A stretch of 64,000 nt of DNA from positions 1,390,407 through 1,454,406 of the forward strand of contig NZ_CP026001.1 of assembly GCF_003086775.1 (NCBI RefSeq), given 5' to 3'. This document shows positions 19,631 through 28,339 of the stretch, piece after piece. The translations under genes and the position numbers were made by a program. The notes beneath the pieces were generated by a model, which saw nothing but the letters and a program-made list of their open reading frames with translations, made no database searches and was not told where the DNA came from. This stretch comes from Stenotrophomonas sp. ZAC14D1_NAIMI4_1. GTDB lineage: Bacteria > Pseudomonadota > Gammaproteobacteria > Xanthomonadales > Xanthomonadaceae. Position 1 is the first letter of the stretch. Every line of letters starts with the position of its first letter.

Positions 19631-21186
19631 CAGTAGGTTGCGTACAGCGCGACAAGGATGGCCACCACGGCCAACGAGGCAACGTTGAACGAAGGCGCGG
19701 TAGCGAAGCCCACGTCATCGGTACGGATGCGGTCACGATCACCGCGTGCACGGGTGGCCAGCGCCACGCCGACGCCGAGCAGCAGCGTGGCCAGGAACAC
19801 CACGCCCATGCGGTCCATGAAGGGCAGCAGCGGCCACAGCAGCTTGAACGCAAGCGACAGCACGAACGAACCGATGGCTGCCGCCAGCGCGCCGGCTTCA
19901 TTGGCGCGCTTCCAGAACAGGCCCAGCAGGAAGATCACCACGATGCCCGGAGTGAAGAAGCCGGTGAACTCCTGGATGTACTGGAAGCCCTGGTCGAAGC
20001 TGCCCAGCAGCGGCCGCGCAGTCAGCAGGGCCACGATGATCGAAACGGTGGCCGCCAGCCGGCCGACCCGGACCAGCTTGGCCTGCGGTGCGTCCGGCGC
20101 GCGCTTGGCGTAGAAATCCAGGGTGAAGATGGTGGCCACCGAATTGATTTTGGATGCCAGCGAAGCGACGATGGCGGCGATCAGGGCGGCGAACACCAGG
20201 CCGAGAATGCCACTGGGCAGCAGCCCCAGCATGGTCGGGTAGGCGGCATCAGGGCGTTCCAGGTTGGGCGCCAGCATCACCGCGGCAATGCCCGGCACCA
20301 CCACGATGGCCGGCAGCAGCAGCTTGAGGAAGGCTGCGAACACCACGCCCTTCTGCGCTTCCTGCAGATTCTTCGCGGCCAGCGCCCGCTGGATGATGTA
20401 CTGGTTGAAGCCCCAGTAGCTCAGGTTGGCGATCCACATGCCGCCCAGCAGCACCGACAGGCCGGGGAGATCCTTGTAGAACGGGTTGTCCTTGCTCAGG
20501 ATCATCTCGAACCGTTCCGGGTGCGCCTGCCACAGCTGCATGAAGCCATCGCTGACACTGCCGTCGCCGATCTTGCCCAGCGTGATGAACGTTACCAGCA
20601 GGCCGCCCAGCACCAGCAGGCAGACCTGCACGATGTCGGTCAGTGCAACCGCCTTCAGGCCACCGTACAGCTGGTACAGCAGCGCGAATGCGCCCAGCAG
20701 CACCAGCGCCACGTTCTGGTCCAGGCCTGCCACGCCGGCAATGGCGATCGAGCCCAGCCAGAGGATCGACGTCAGGTTGACGAATACGTACAGCCCCAGC
20801 CAGAACACCGCCATCAACGTGCGGATGCGGTTGCCGTACCGTTCCTCCAGGAACTGCGGCATGGTGGTGATGCCATTGCGCAGGAAGATCGGCAGGAACC
20901 ACTTGCCCACGATCAGCAGGGTCAGTGCCGCCATCCACTCATACGAGGCGATGGCCAGGCCGATGGCGTAGCCGGAGCCGGACATGCCGATGATCTGTTC
21001 TGCCGAAATGTTGGCTGCGATCAGCGAGGCACCGATCGCCCACCAGGGCAGGCTGCGGCTGGCCAGGAAGTAGTCCTGGGCCGATTTCTGTTGCCCGTCC
21101 TTCTCGCGCGACACCCACTGCGCAAGGATGAAGATGCCGGCCAGGTAAGCCAGGACGATGCAGATATCGAGGGTGGAAAGGCTCAT
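19627..21186 (-). CDS. Sodium:sugar symporter (SSS family, SGLT-like)
   Basis: 519 residues with about 14 transmembrane segments. The SSS pattern is clear: FLASRSLPWWAIGASLIAANISAEQIIGMSG at the first core helices, YGGLKAVALTDIVQ, and WGFNQYIIQRALAAKN. These are signatures of the SglT/sodium-galactose or glucose branch of the solute:sodium symporters. It should take up galactose (or a close hexose) across the inner membrane with sodium. It lies between the lactonase and the sialidase-like gene, in the same direction, and fits as the hexose importer of the locus. Confidence 0.92.
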   Translation of the reverse strand: MSLSTLDICIVLAYLAGIFILAQWVSREKDGQQKSAQDYFLASRSLPWWAIGASLIAANISAEQIIGMSGSGYAIGLAIASYEWMAALTLLIVGKWFLPIFLRNGITTMPQFLEERYGNRIRTLMAVFWLGLYVFVNLTSILWLGSIAIAGVAGLDQNVALVLLGAFALLYQLYGGLKAVALTDIVQVCLLVLGGLLVTFITLGKIGDGSVSDGFMQLWQAHPERFEMILSKDNPFYKDLPGLSVLLGGMWIANLSYWGFNQYIIQRALAAKNLQEAQKGVVFAAFLKLLLPAIVVVPGIAAVMLAPNLERPDAAYPTMLGLLPSGILGLVFAALIAAIVASLASKINSVATIFTLDFYAKRAPDAPQAKLVRVGRLAATVSIIVALLTARPLLGSFDQGFQYIQEFTGFFTPGIVVIFLLGLFWKRANEAGALAAAIGSFVLSLAFKLLWPLLPFMDRMGVVFLATLLLGVGVALATRARGDRDRIRTDDVGFATAPSFNVASLAVVAILVALYATYW

Positions 21187-21212
21187 GGAATCTCCGCGGG
21201 TGGTCCGCGCTG

Positions 21213-22115
21213 TCAGCGGGGCGGCAGGTGGTCGGGGTTGCCGGCGAACCGGCGCTCGGGAATGCCGGCGATGCCGGCATCGATGGCGAACAGATGGCCG
21301 GCCAGCGGCTCGCGGAGGCGTTGGGCCGGGTCCAGCCCGTCCAGCGCGCTGGTGACGAACAACGTCCGCAGGTCGCTGCCGCCGAAGGCGGGCCGGGTCG
21401 GCTGGCTGGCCGGCACATGGATGACGCAGTCCTCGCGGCCATCAGGCAGATAACGGACGATCCGTGATGCGCCCCAGCGCGCATTCCACAGGCCGCCCTC
21501 TGCATCGACCGCGCTGCCGTCCGGCTCGCCGGGCTCATCACGCAGGTCGGCAAACACCTGCACCGGGCCGAGCGTGTCGCCATAGCGGCAGCACCACAGC
21601 AGCTTCTGCTGCGAATCGCAGAAGTACAGGGTGTCACCGCGCGGGCTGAAGGCCACGCTGTTGGAGATCGCAACTGCTGGCAGGGCAAGACGCTCCAGCC
21701 GTAGATCGGCGTGCAGCCGGTAGAACGGCGCCACCGCCTGCTTCGGGCCCACGGCCGGTTCGTGCAGCATGCCGAACACGAAGCGGCCCTGGCGGTCGCA
21801 GGCGCCGTCGTTGGCGCGGGTCTGTGCGACTTCGTCCAGCCGGTGCAGTTCGCGCAGTTCGTTGCGCCCGGGATGGAAGAATGCCAGCCGCGTTGCCAGC
21901 GCCAGCAGGAGCCAGCCATCCGCCTCGCACAAGGCCACCGATGCCAGGCGTTCGGGCATCGCCCACTGGTCCACCGCTGCGGTGGCTGGCTGGTAGCGCC
22001 ACAGCCGGGACTGGACGATGTCGGTCCAGTACACCGCCTGCTCGCGTTCGCACCACACGACGCCTTCACCCAGCGTATTGGCGGACGCCACCGCAGGAGT
22101 CAGGGCTGCATTCAC
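21213..22115 (-). CDS. SMP-30/gluconolactonase family sugar lactonase
   Basis: 300 residues. The metal-binding residues of the SMP-30 propeller are seen in NTLGEGVVW (Glu), TRANDGACD (Asn) and GEPDGSAVD (Asp). It opens an aldonolactone to the free acid. The GTG at 22115 overlaps the SDR stop codon (GTGA); the ATG at 22154 would run back into the SDR gene, so GTG is preferred. With the SDR dehydrogenase upstream and galactonate dehydratase further up, galactono-1,4- or 1,5-lactone is the likely substrate. Confidence 0.9.
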   Translation of the reverse strand: MNAALTPAVASANTLGEGVVWCEREQAVYWTDIVQSRLWRYQPATAAVDQWAMPERLASVALCEADGWLLLALATRLAFFHPGRNELRELHRLDEVAQTRANDGACDRQGRFVFGMLHEPAVGPKQAVAPFYRLHADLRLERLALPAVAISNSVAFSPRGDTLYFCDSQQKLLWCCRYGDTLGPVQVFADLRDEPGEPDGSAVDAEGGLWNARWGASRIVRYLPDGREDCVIHVPASQPTRPAFGGSDLRTLFVTSALDGLDPAQRLREPLAGHLFAIDAGIAGIPERRFAGNPDHLPPR

Positions 22116-22897
22116 ACCCAGCCTCCATCCACGATGAAATCCTGCCCCGTACACATGCGGCTGTCGTCGGCCGCAAGAAACAGCGCTGCACGGGCAAGGT
22201 CATCCGCACGCAGGTAACCGGGCAGGCACTGCGCGCGGCGCAGTTGTGCTTCGCCTTCTTCATCCAGCCACAGCCGCTGCTGTTTTTCGGTGATCACCCA
22301 GCCCGGCACCAGCGCGTTGATACGGATGCGGTCCTGGCCCAGTTCCCGCGCCAGGCCGTTGACCAGGCCGTGCACGGCCGACTTGGCCATGGCGTACATC
22401 GGGTAGCCGCTGTTCTTGATCATCCAGCCGGTGGAACCCAGGCAGATGATCGAGCCGCCGCCGAGTACGCGCATGTCCGGTGCGACGGCCTGGATGGCGA
22501 AGTACTGGTGGCGCAGGTTGACCGCGATGCTGCGCTCGAAGTCTTCGGCTCGCGTGTCGGCAAGGCTGTGGCGGGCGTCGTTGGCGGCATTGTTGACCAG
22601 CACTGCGATGGGGCCGATCTGCCGGCGGGCCTCGGCGATGGCGGCCTGGAAGGACGCAAGCGCGGTGACATCGGCATGCAGGTAGATCGGAACGTGGCGC
22701 ACATCGGCCAGTGCCTGGACCAGTGCATGGCCGCTGGCATCGTCGATGTCGAGGAAGGCGACCCTGGCACCCTGCCGGGCAAAGTGCTCGACGAAGGCCG
22801 CGCCGATGCCGGTGGCACCGCCGGTCACCAGCACACTGCGACCGTCCAGGCTGGGATAGGTGGCCATGGCGGGCTGCGAAGAGAGGGGGATGCTCAT
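22112..22897 (-). CDS. SDR oxidoreductase, probable D-galactose 1-dehydrogenase
   Basis: 261 residues. Classical SDR features: TGGATGIG nucleotide loop at 25-32, Asp50 at the end of strand 2 (NAD preference), NNA at 102-104, and the catalytic Ser155, Tyr168 and Lys172 in YAMAK. In this operon the missing first step is oxidation of galactose to its lactone, and sugar dehydrogenases of this family are known to do that, so the assignment rests on context. The ATG at 22897 is 5 bp after the dgoD stop and has GGTGAG upstream; the longer frame from 22954 overlaps dgoD. Confidence 0.88.
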   Translation of the reverse strand: MSIPLSSQPAMATYPSLDGRSVLVTGGATGIGAAFVEHFARQGARVAFLDIDDASGHALVQALADVRHVPIYLHADVTALASFQAAIAEARRQIGPIAVLVNNAANDARHSLADTRAEDFERSIAVNLRHQYFAIQAVAPDMRVLGGGSIICLGSTGWMIKNSGYPMYAMAKSAVHGLVNGLARELGQDRIRINALVPGWVITEKQQRLWLDEEGEAQLRRAQCLPGYLRADDLARAALFLAADDSRMCTGQDFIVDGGWV

Positions 22898-22902
22898 GCC
22901 GC

Positions 22903-24051
22903 TCACCACTCGGCCACGCTGCCATCGGCATGGCGCCAGATGGGGTTGCGCCAACGATGGCCTTCGGCGGCACGCTCGTCCACGTAGGCCTGGTTGATCT
23001 CGATGCCCAGCCCGGGGCCATCGGGGATGCTGACGAACCCGTCCTGGTACTGGAAGGGCGTACGGTCGACCAGGTAGTCGAGCAGGTCGTTGCTGGCGTT
23101 GTAGTGGATGCCCAGGCTCTGTTCCTGGATGAAGGCGTTGTAGCAGACCGCATCCAGCTGCAGGTTGGCGGCCAGGGCGATCGGTCCCAACGGGCAGTGC
23201 AGGGCGAGGGCCACGTCGTAGGCTTCGGCCATGGCTGCGATCTTGCGCGTTTCGGTGATGCCGCCCGAGTGCGAAGGATCCGGCTGCAGAATGTCCACGC
23301 CACCGGTCTGCAGCACGCGCTTGAAGTCGAAGCGCGAGTACAGGCGTTCGCCGAGGGCGATCGGTGCCGGCGAAAGCGCGGCCAGTTCCGGAATGGCTTC
23401 CAGGTGTTCGGAAAGCACCGGCTCCTCGATGAACATCAGGTTGAACGGGGCCAGTTCGCGCATCAGCACCTTGGCCATCGGCTTGTGCACGCGCCCATGG
23501 AAGTCCACGGCCAGGCCGACATCGCTGCCGACCGCATCGCGCACGGCCTGCACGTTCTCCAGCACGCGGGTGACCTTGGCATGCGAATCGACGAACTGCA
23601 CTTCTTCGGTAGCGTTCATCTTGACCGCGGTGAAGCCCCGGGCCACGGCTTCGGCAGCTGCACGCGCCGTGTCTGCGGGGCGGTCACCGCCGATCCACGA
23701 ATAGACCCGGATGCGCTCGCGGACGGGGCCGCCCAGCAGCGTGTGCACCGGTACGCCCAGTGCCTTGCCGTGGATGTCCCACAGCGCCTGGTCGATGCCG
23801 GCCAGCGCACTCATCAGGATCGGGCCGCCGCGATAGAAGCCGCCGCGGTAGAGGACGTTCCAGTGGTCCTCGATGTGGCGCGGGTCCTTGCCGATCAGGT
23901 AATCGGAAAGCTCTTCCACAGCGGCGGCAACGGTATGTGCGCGCCCTTCGACGATGGGCTCGCCCCAGCCGCTGATGCCCGTGTCGGTGTCGATGCGCAC
24001 AAAGCACCAGCGCGGCGGCACGAGGAAGGTGGTGATGGCGGTGATTTTCAT
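22903..24051 (-). CDS. dgoD: D-galactonate dehydratase
   Basis: 382 residues, colinear with E. coli DgoD: MKITAITTF start, EGRAHTVAAAV, FYRGGPILMSALAGIDQALWDI, SWIGGDRPAD, and the C terminus WRHADGSVAEW. Enolase-superfamily metal ligands and acid/base residues are in VDFHGRV (Asp and His), FIEEPV (Glu), GERLYSRFD (Glu) and ALHCPLGP (His). It converts D-galactonate to 2-dehydro-3-deoxy-D-galactonate. Its start overlaps the dgoA stop by 4 bases (ATGA), so the two are translationally coupled. Confidence 0.97.
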   Translation of the reverse strand: MKITAITTFLVPPRWCFVRIDTDTGISGWGEPIVEGRAHTVAAAVEELSDYLIGKDPRHIEDHWNVLYRGGFYRGGPILMSALAGIDQALWDIHGKALGVPVHTLLGGPVRERIRVYSWIGGDRPADTARAAAEAVARGFTAVKMNATEEVQFVDSHAKVTRVLENVQAVRDAVGSDVGLAVDFHGRVHKPMAKVLMRELAPFNLMFIEEPVLSEHLEAIPELAALSPAPIALGERLYSRFDFKRVLQTGGVDILQPDPSHSGGITETRKIAAMAEAYDVALALHCPLGPIALAANLQLDAVCYNAFIQEQSLGIHYNASNDLLDYLVDRTPFQYQDGFVSIPDGPGLGIEINQAYVDERAAEGHRWRNPIWRHADGSVAEW

Positions 24052-24683
24052 GCGTGGGAGTCCGTGTTCGCCTGGTGCCAGGCGTCGATGAAGGCGCGTG
24101 CGCGGCGTGCGACTTCGGCCGCCGGGGTTCCCGGGGCATATAGCGCCGAGCCGATGCCGAAGCCGGCGGCGCCGGCGCTGCGATAGGCGGCCATGCGCTC
24201 AGGGGTGATGCCGCCGACCGGCAGCAGTGCGGTGCCCGCCGGCAATACGCTTGACCAGGCCTTCAATACGGGGGGCGGCAACTGCTCGGCAGGGAACAGC
24301 TTGAGTGCGTCGGCGCCAGCGCGCAGCGCAGCGAAGGCCTCGGTCGGGGTGGCAACGCCGGGCGTGCAGCGCATGCCCAGCGCATGTGCCGAAGCGATCA
24401 CCTCGACATCGGCATGTGGCATCACCAGCAGGCGGCCGCCCGCATTGGCGACGTCCTGTACCTGGCCGGTGGTCAGCACCGTGCCAGCGCCGACCAGGCA
24501 ACGGTCACCCAGCTGCCGGGCCAGCAGTTCGATGCTGTGCAGTGGCTGCGGTGAATTGAGCGGCACTTCCAGCAGATGGAAGCCGGCATCGGCCAGGGCC
24601 GCACCGATCGCGGGTGCTTCCTGCGGGGTGAGCCCGCGCAGGATCGCAACCAGGGGAAGGGGTTGCATCCACGCGGTACTCAT
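24048..24683 (-). CDS. dgoA: 2-dehydro-3-deoxy-6-phosphogalactonate aldolase
   Basis: 211 residues of the KDPG/KDPGal aldolase family. The general base Glu39 is in LLEVPLNS and the Schiff-base Lys128 in DALKLFPAEQ; ILRGLTP and GAGTVL are family signatures. LKLFPAEQ rather than the KDPG-type sequence favours the KDPGal (DgoA) branch. It splits KDPGal to pyruvate and glyceraldehyde 3-phosphate. The ATG at 24683 is preceded by AGAGGAT; the longer frame adds 14 residues. It lies just downstream of the dgoR-like gene. Confidence 0.95.
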   Translation of the reverse strand: MSTAWMQPLPLVAILRGLTPQEAPAIGAALADAGFHLLEVPLNSPQPLHSIELLARQLGDRCLVGAGTVLTTGQVQDVANAGGRLLVMPHADVEVIASAHALGMRCTPGVATPTEAFAALRAGADALKLFPAEQLPPPVLKAWSSVLPAGTALLPVGGITPERMAAYRSAGAAGFGIGSALYAPGTPAAEVARRARAFIDAWHQANTDSHA

Positions 24684-24693
24684 CGGAAATCCT

Positions 24694-25410
24694 CTATCGA
24701 GCGGGTGCGCGCCTGCGCCGGCCACCCTTCAGGTTGGCCTTGGAGTCGGCAATCATGTCCAGCATGGCGGCGCGCGCCGCATCGGGCTGCTTCAGCCTGA
24801 TGGCGTCGTATACGTCGAAATGCCGGGGCAGGGAGTACTTGAAGTCCTTGGCCGTCTGCGCCGAGAGCAGGAAGAAGGTGCCCAGCGCCGCGTCGATGAC
24901 CGAGAACAACGAGCCCAGCAGCTCGTTGCTGGTGGCATCGAGCACGCTCTCGTGGAACGCCAGGTCGGCCTTGGCCCATGCGTCCTGGTCGGTCGCATCG
25001 GCCATGGCCTGGTACGCCTCGCCGATCCTGGCCAGCTGTGCGGGCGAGCGTCGCTGGGCTGCCAGCGCCGCTGCCGCCGGCTCGATCACTTCGCGCATCT
25101 CCACCAGCTTGTTGACGAAATCCTGGGTGGGCATCAACGCGCAGCGCCACGCCAGGATGTCGCTGTCCAGCTGCTTCCAGTGCCGCGGCTCGCGTACCCG
25201 TGACCCGGTCTTCTGGCGTGTTTCGATCAACCCTTTCGAGCCCAGTACCTTCAAGCCCTCGCGCAGCGCGGAACGGCTCACGGACAAGGTCTGCGCCAGA
25301 AGTTCTTCCTTGGGCAGGAACTCGCCTGGCTGAAGTACGCCGCTGATGATCCGTTGCCCGATCTCCTGGGCGACCTGGTCGTAGAGATTGCGTACCTCGA
25401 TCCGTTTCAC
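24694..25410 (-). CDS. dgoR: FadR/GntR-family regulator, DgoR-like
   Basis: 238 residues. The winged helix reads VAQEIGQRIISGVLQPGEFLPKEELLAQTLSVSRSALREGLKVL-type in the order expected for GntR proteins (motif PKEELLAQTLSVSRS), followed by an FCD all-helical domain with metal/ligand residues such as DLAFHESV. E. coli DgoR, same subfamily, represses galactonate use and is released by galactonate. It sits 11 bp before dgoA, and an operator-like ATTATCCGACAAA lies 45 bp upstream of its start. The same motif recurs at the mutarotase and dgoK/GH43 promoters. Confidence 0.92.
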   Translation of the reverse strand: MKRIEVRNLYDQVAQEIGQRIISGVLQPGEFLPKEELLAQTLSVSRSALREGLKVLGSKGLIETRQKTGSRVREPRHWKQLDSDILAWRCALMPTQDFVNKLVEMREVIEPAAAALAAQRRSPAQLARIGEAYQAMADATDQDAWAKADLAFHESVLDATSNELLGSLFSVIDAALGTFFLLSAQTAKDFKYSLPRHFDVYDAIRLKQPDAARAAMLDMIADSKANLKGGRRRRAPAR

Positions 25411-25453
25411 GGGTGCCCCTCTGGCTCGGTGCGCCGCAGGCCGCGGCCACTCC

Positions 25454-25468
25454 TATTATCCGACAAAA
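25454..25468. promoter_or_regulatory. DgoR operator-like site before dgoR
   Basis: TATTATCCGACAAAA, an imperfect palindrome of the TTGTC-N-GACAA kind bound by many FadR-type GntR regulators. It resembles the sites at 30796 and 31794, although less exactly. Confidence 0.55.
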
Positions 25469-25509
25469 GGGATGCAGCAGGGTGTGGGGGGTGTTCATGC
25501 AGTCTTCCT

Positions 25510-28266
25510 TCAGAGCTTGAACCGGAAGCCGATGCCCACGGTCTTGTCCTGGTAGCGGATGTCACGCGGGCGGGTGTTGCCGTTGCCCCAGTACTGGTGC
25601 AGGTTGTTGCCCAGCAGGTTGGTGGCGGAAAACACCACGGTGGTGCGCGGGGTGGCGTCGTAGCTGATCGAGAAGTCCAGCGAGCTGGCAGCCTCCACCT
25701 GGTCTTCGGTGCCGGCCACGGTGGGCTGGGTGAAGAAATCGATGTAACGGCTGCGGTAGCCATAGGCCAGGCGCGCCGACATGCCGAAGTTCTCGTAGAA
25801 CAGCACGGCGTTGTAGTTGTTCTTGGAAACGTTCTGCAGCGGGCGGGTGGTGATCGGGCCGCCGATGAATTCCGGCGACTTGGTGTCACCTTCGATGTAG
25901 GTGTAATTGAACTGCGCACCCAGGCCGCTCCAGGCCCCGGGCAGGAAGTCGAAGGTCTGCTGGTAGGCGAATTCCACGCCCTGCAGGTGGCCGCTGCCGG
26001 CGCTCTGCGGCGAGGACAGCTCGTAGGTTTCCCCGGCAATGTCGACGTTGGTGATGTAGTTCTGGATGTAGCCGTTGATGTCGCGGTAGAAGACGCCGGT
26101 GCTGACGTAGCCCACCGGTGAGAAGTACCACTCCAGCGAGGCGTCGTAGTTGGTCGACTTGATCGGGCTCAGGTCCGGGTTGCCGCTGCTGGCCACGCCG
26201 GCACGGTTGAGCGTGCCCGGGTTCAGCGAGATCGAAGGATTCAGCGCGCCGAAGTCCGGGTAGCTCATGGTCTTGGCCGCGACCAGGCGCAGCTGCCAAG
26301 CCTCGTTGAAGTGCAGGTTCAGGCTGGCATTGGGCAGCGCCTGGGTATCTTTGGTATCGCGGCTGATGGCGCTGTAGACGCCGCTGGCGGCATCGAACGA
26401 GTAGGCATTGAGCTCGCGCTTGATCTGCTCGGCGCGGACGCCGACCAGGCCATCCACCCGCAGGTTGCCCAGGTTGAAATCGTACTTGGCCTGCAGGTAG
26501 CCGGCCGACTTGCGCTCCTGGATGTCGAAGAAGCGCCCCGGATTCTCTGCGGCCAGGCCGTCGGCCAGCCCGTAGTAGTTGCGCAGCGCATCGGCGTTGC
26601 CGATCAGGTAGTCATAGCAGGGCGTCAGGAACGGCTGGTTCAGGGCCGAGTTGCCGCGCTTGCTGCAGAAGAACGTGCCGCCCGGGATCGCGCCGGACGC
26701 AAGCAGGGCGTCGACCTGGTTGGCCGGGTTCGGCGAAGCGGTGATGTTGCCGGTGCCGGGACCGCCCGGGGGCGGAGTGCTGATCTCGACGCTGCCCTTC
26801 GCGCTTGCATTGCGGTCTGCATAGCGCAGGCCGAACTGGATGGCGGCGATCGGGCCATCGAGGAATTCGAAGCGGCCATCACCGCGCCAGCTGTTTTCCT
26901 CGCCACGCGACTCGCCCCACGTCTGGAAGAGCCCATTGAGGTAGTAGCGCGAGGAGTCGCTGGCCGGGTTGCCGGCCAGATGCCAGTTCTGGTGCTTGCC
27001 TGCCGTGCCGTCCCAGATCGTGGTGATCGGGCCGTTCATGAAGGTGTCGATGATGAAGTTCTCATCGCGGTAGTAGCCCGAGGTGCGCGACACCTCCGTG
27101 GACAGCTCCAGCTGATCCCCGCGCCACTTGAATCCAAGCGCGTTCTGGATGTCCTGGCCACGCTGCCGATGGGCCTGGGTGCTGCTGGCGGCATAGGTGT
27201 CGCCGGTCCATTCGCCACTGGTGGCATCGCAGATGGTCTGCCCGGCCAGGGGGCCGTCAAGGCGGTTGGCATAGCAGTTGTCGCCCACCTGCAGGCGGGT
27301 CGGCTGTACCGCGCCCACCGGGAAGCTGAACAGGAATGCCTGGTCATAGTCATCGCGCACGAAGTCGTACAGGCCTTCGACGTAGACCTCGGTGCGCTCG
27401 CTCGGCTTCCACTGTAGCGCGTAGTTGAAGGCGCTGCGCTTGCGGTCGCCCTGGCTGTAATTGGTACCCCAGCCATTCGGCGCCGCCACCAGGTTGCCGG
27501 CGTCGGTGCGCATCGGTGTGCCGTCGTCGTTGTTCAGCACCTTGGGGAAGTCACCCCACACCGCATCGTAGACATAGTGCTTGCCGACATAGCCGAAGTT
27601 GACCATGGCGCCGAACTGCCCAGCGTCGGTATCCCAGCGGTTGCTCAGCAGCAGGCTGGCCGACGGGTCGATGTCGCCGCCGTACTTGCTGTGCGTGCCG
27701 GTGACCGTGCCGGCAATCTCGGCACCGTCGAAATCCAGCGGCCTGCGCAGTTCGATATCAACCAGGCCGGCAATGCCGCCCAGCGGCAGGCTGGCTTCGC
27801 TGCTCTTGTAGACACTGAGGGTCTTGATTGCGGTGGCCGGCAGGTTCTGGAAGGCATAGCCGCGCCCCGAGCTGCTGAAGATCTCGCGCCCGTTGAGCGT
27901 GCTCACCACATTGGGCAGGCCACGGATGACGACCCCGGTGGTCTCGCCCTGGTTGCCCTGCGCGACCTGCACGCCGGTCACGCGCTGCAGTGCATCGGCA
28001 ACGCTGTTGTCCGGCAGCTTGCCGATGTCTTCGGCAACGATTGAATCGACCACCATGGCCGCTTCCTGCTTGAGCGTCTGCGCGGTCTGCAGGCTCTGGC
28101 GCAGCGCGGTCACCGTCACGGTATCAAGATCGGTGGCGGTCGGCTGCTGGGCCGCGGGTGAGGCCGGTCCGGCGGTGCTGGTGTCCTGGGCCAGGGCAAG
28201 GCCGGGCAGGGCCAGTGCGGACAGGATGGCAAGGGAGAGCAGGGTGCGGGAAGAAGAAACGGTCAT
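25510..28266 (-). CDS. TonB-dependent receptor of the galactose locus
   Basis: 918 residues. The signal peptide ends LALPGLALAQ; a TonB-box-like DLDTVTVTA follows, then the plug with DSIVAEDIGKLPDNSVADALQ, RVTGVQV and VVIRGLPN, a pattern typical of the large oligosaccharide receptors of xanthomonads and Caulobacter. The barrel ends VGIGFRFKL. The ATG at 28266 is chosen because the signal peptide starts there. It probably imports a galactose-containing oligosaccharide, released outside by the neighbouring glycosidases. It is read in the same direction as GH5 upstream and dgoR downstream. Confidence 0.93.
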   Translation of the reverse strand: MTVSSSRTLLSLAILSALALPGLALAQDTSTAGPASPAAQQPTATDLDTVTVTALRQSLQTAQTLKQEAAMVVDSIVAEDIGKLPDNSVADALQRVTGVQVAQGNQGETTGVVIRGLPNVVSTLNGREIFSSSGRGYAFQNLPATAIKTLSVYKSSEASLPLGGIAGLVDIELRRPLDFDGAEIAGTVTGTHSKYGGDIDPSASLLLSNRWDTDAGQFGAMVNFGYVGKHYVYDAVWGDFPKVLNNDDGTPMRTDAGNLVAAPNGWGTNYSQGDRKRSAFNYALQWKPSERTEVYVEGLYDFVRDDYDQAFLFSFPVGAVQPTRLQVGDNCYANRLDGPLAGQTICDATSGEWTGDTYAASSTQAHRQRGQDIQNALGFKWRGDQLELSTEVSRTSGYYRDENFIIDTFMNGPITTIWDGTAGKHQNWHLAGNPASDSSRYYLNGLFQTWGESRGEENSWRGDGRFEFLDGPIAAIQFGLRYADRNASAKGSVEISTPPPGGPGTGNITASPNPANQVDALLASGAIPGGTFFCSKRGNSALNQPFLTPCYDYLIGNADALRNYYGLADGLAAENPGRFFDIQERKSAGYLQAKYDFNLGNLRVDGLVGVRAEQIKRELNAYSFDAASGVYSAISRDTKDTQALPNASLNLHFNEAWQLRLVAAKTMSYPDFGALNPSISLNPGTLNRAGVASSGNPDLSPIKSTNYDASLEWYFSPVGYVSTGVFYRDINGYIQNYITNVDIAGETYELSSPQSAGSGHLQGVEFAYQQTFDFLPGAWSGLGAQFNYTYIEGDTKSPEFIGGPITTRPLQNVSKNNYNAVLFYENFGMSARLAYGYRSRYIDFFTQPTVAGTEDQVEAASSLDFSISYDATPRTTVVFSATNLLGNNLHQYWGNGNTRPRDIRYQDKTVGIGFRFKL

Positions 28267-28339
28267 GGCGGTAGCTCCGGATTCCGGAAAACAAGCGCAG
28301 GTGGGAGCTGCACCGGGCAGTGCCGGCGCAGCGGAAGAT

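Noticed and set aside
19510..21453. 647-codon plus-strand frame across the symporter and sialidase-like genes
   Set aside because: Antisense shadow; translation is low-complexity His/Gln/Arg-rich, while the minus-strand frames have clear families.
22711..24186. 491-codon plus-strand frame opposite dgoD and the SDR gene
   Set aside because: Antisense shadow of two well-supported enzymes.
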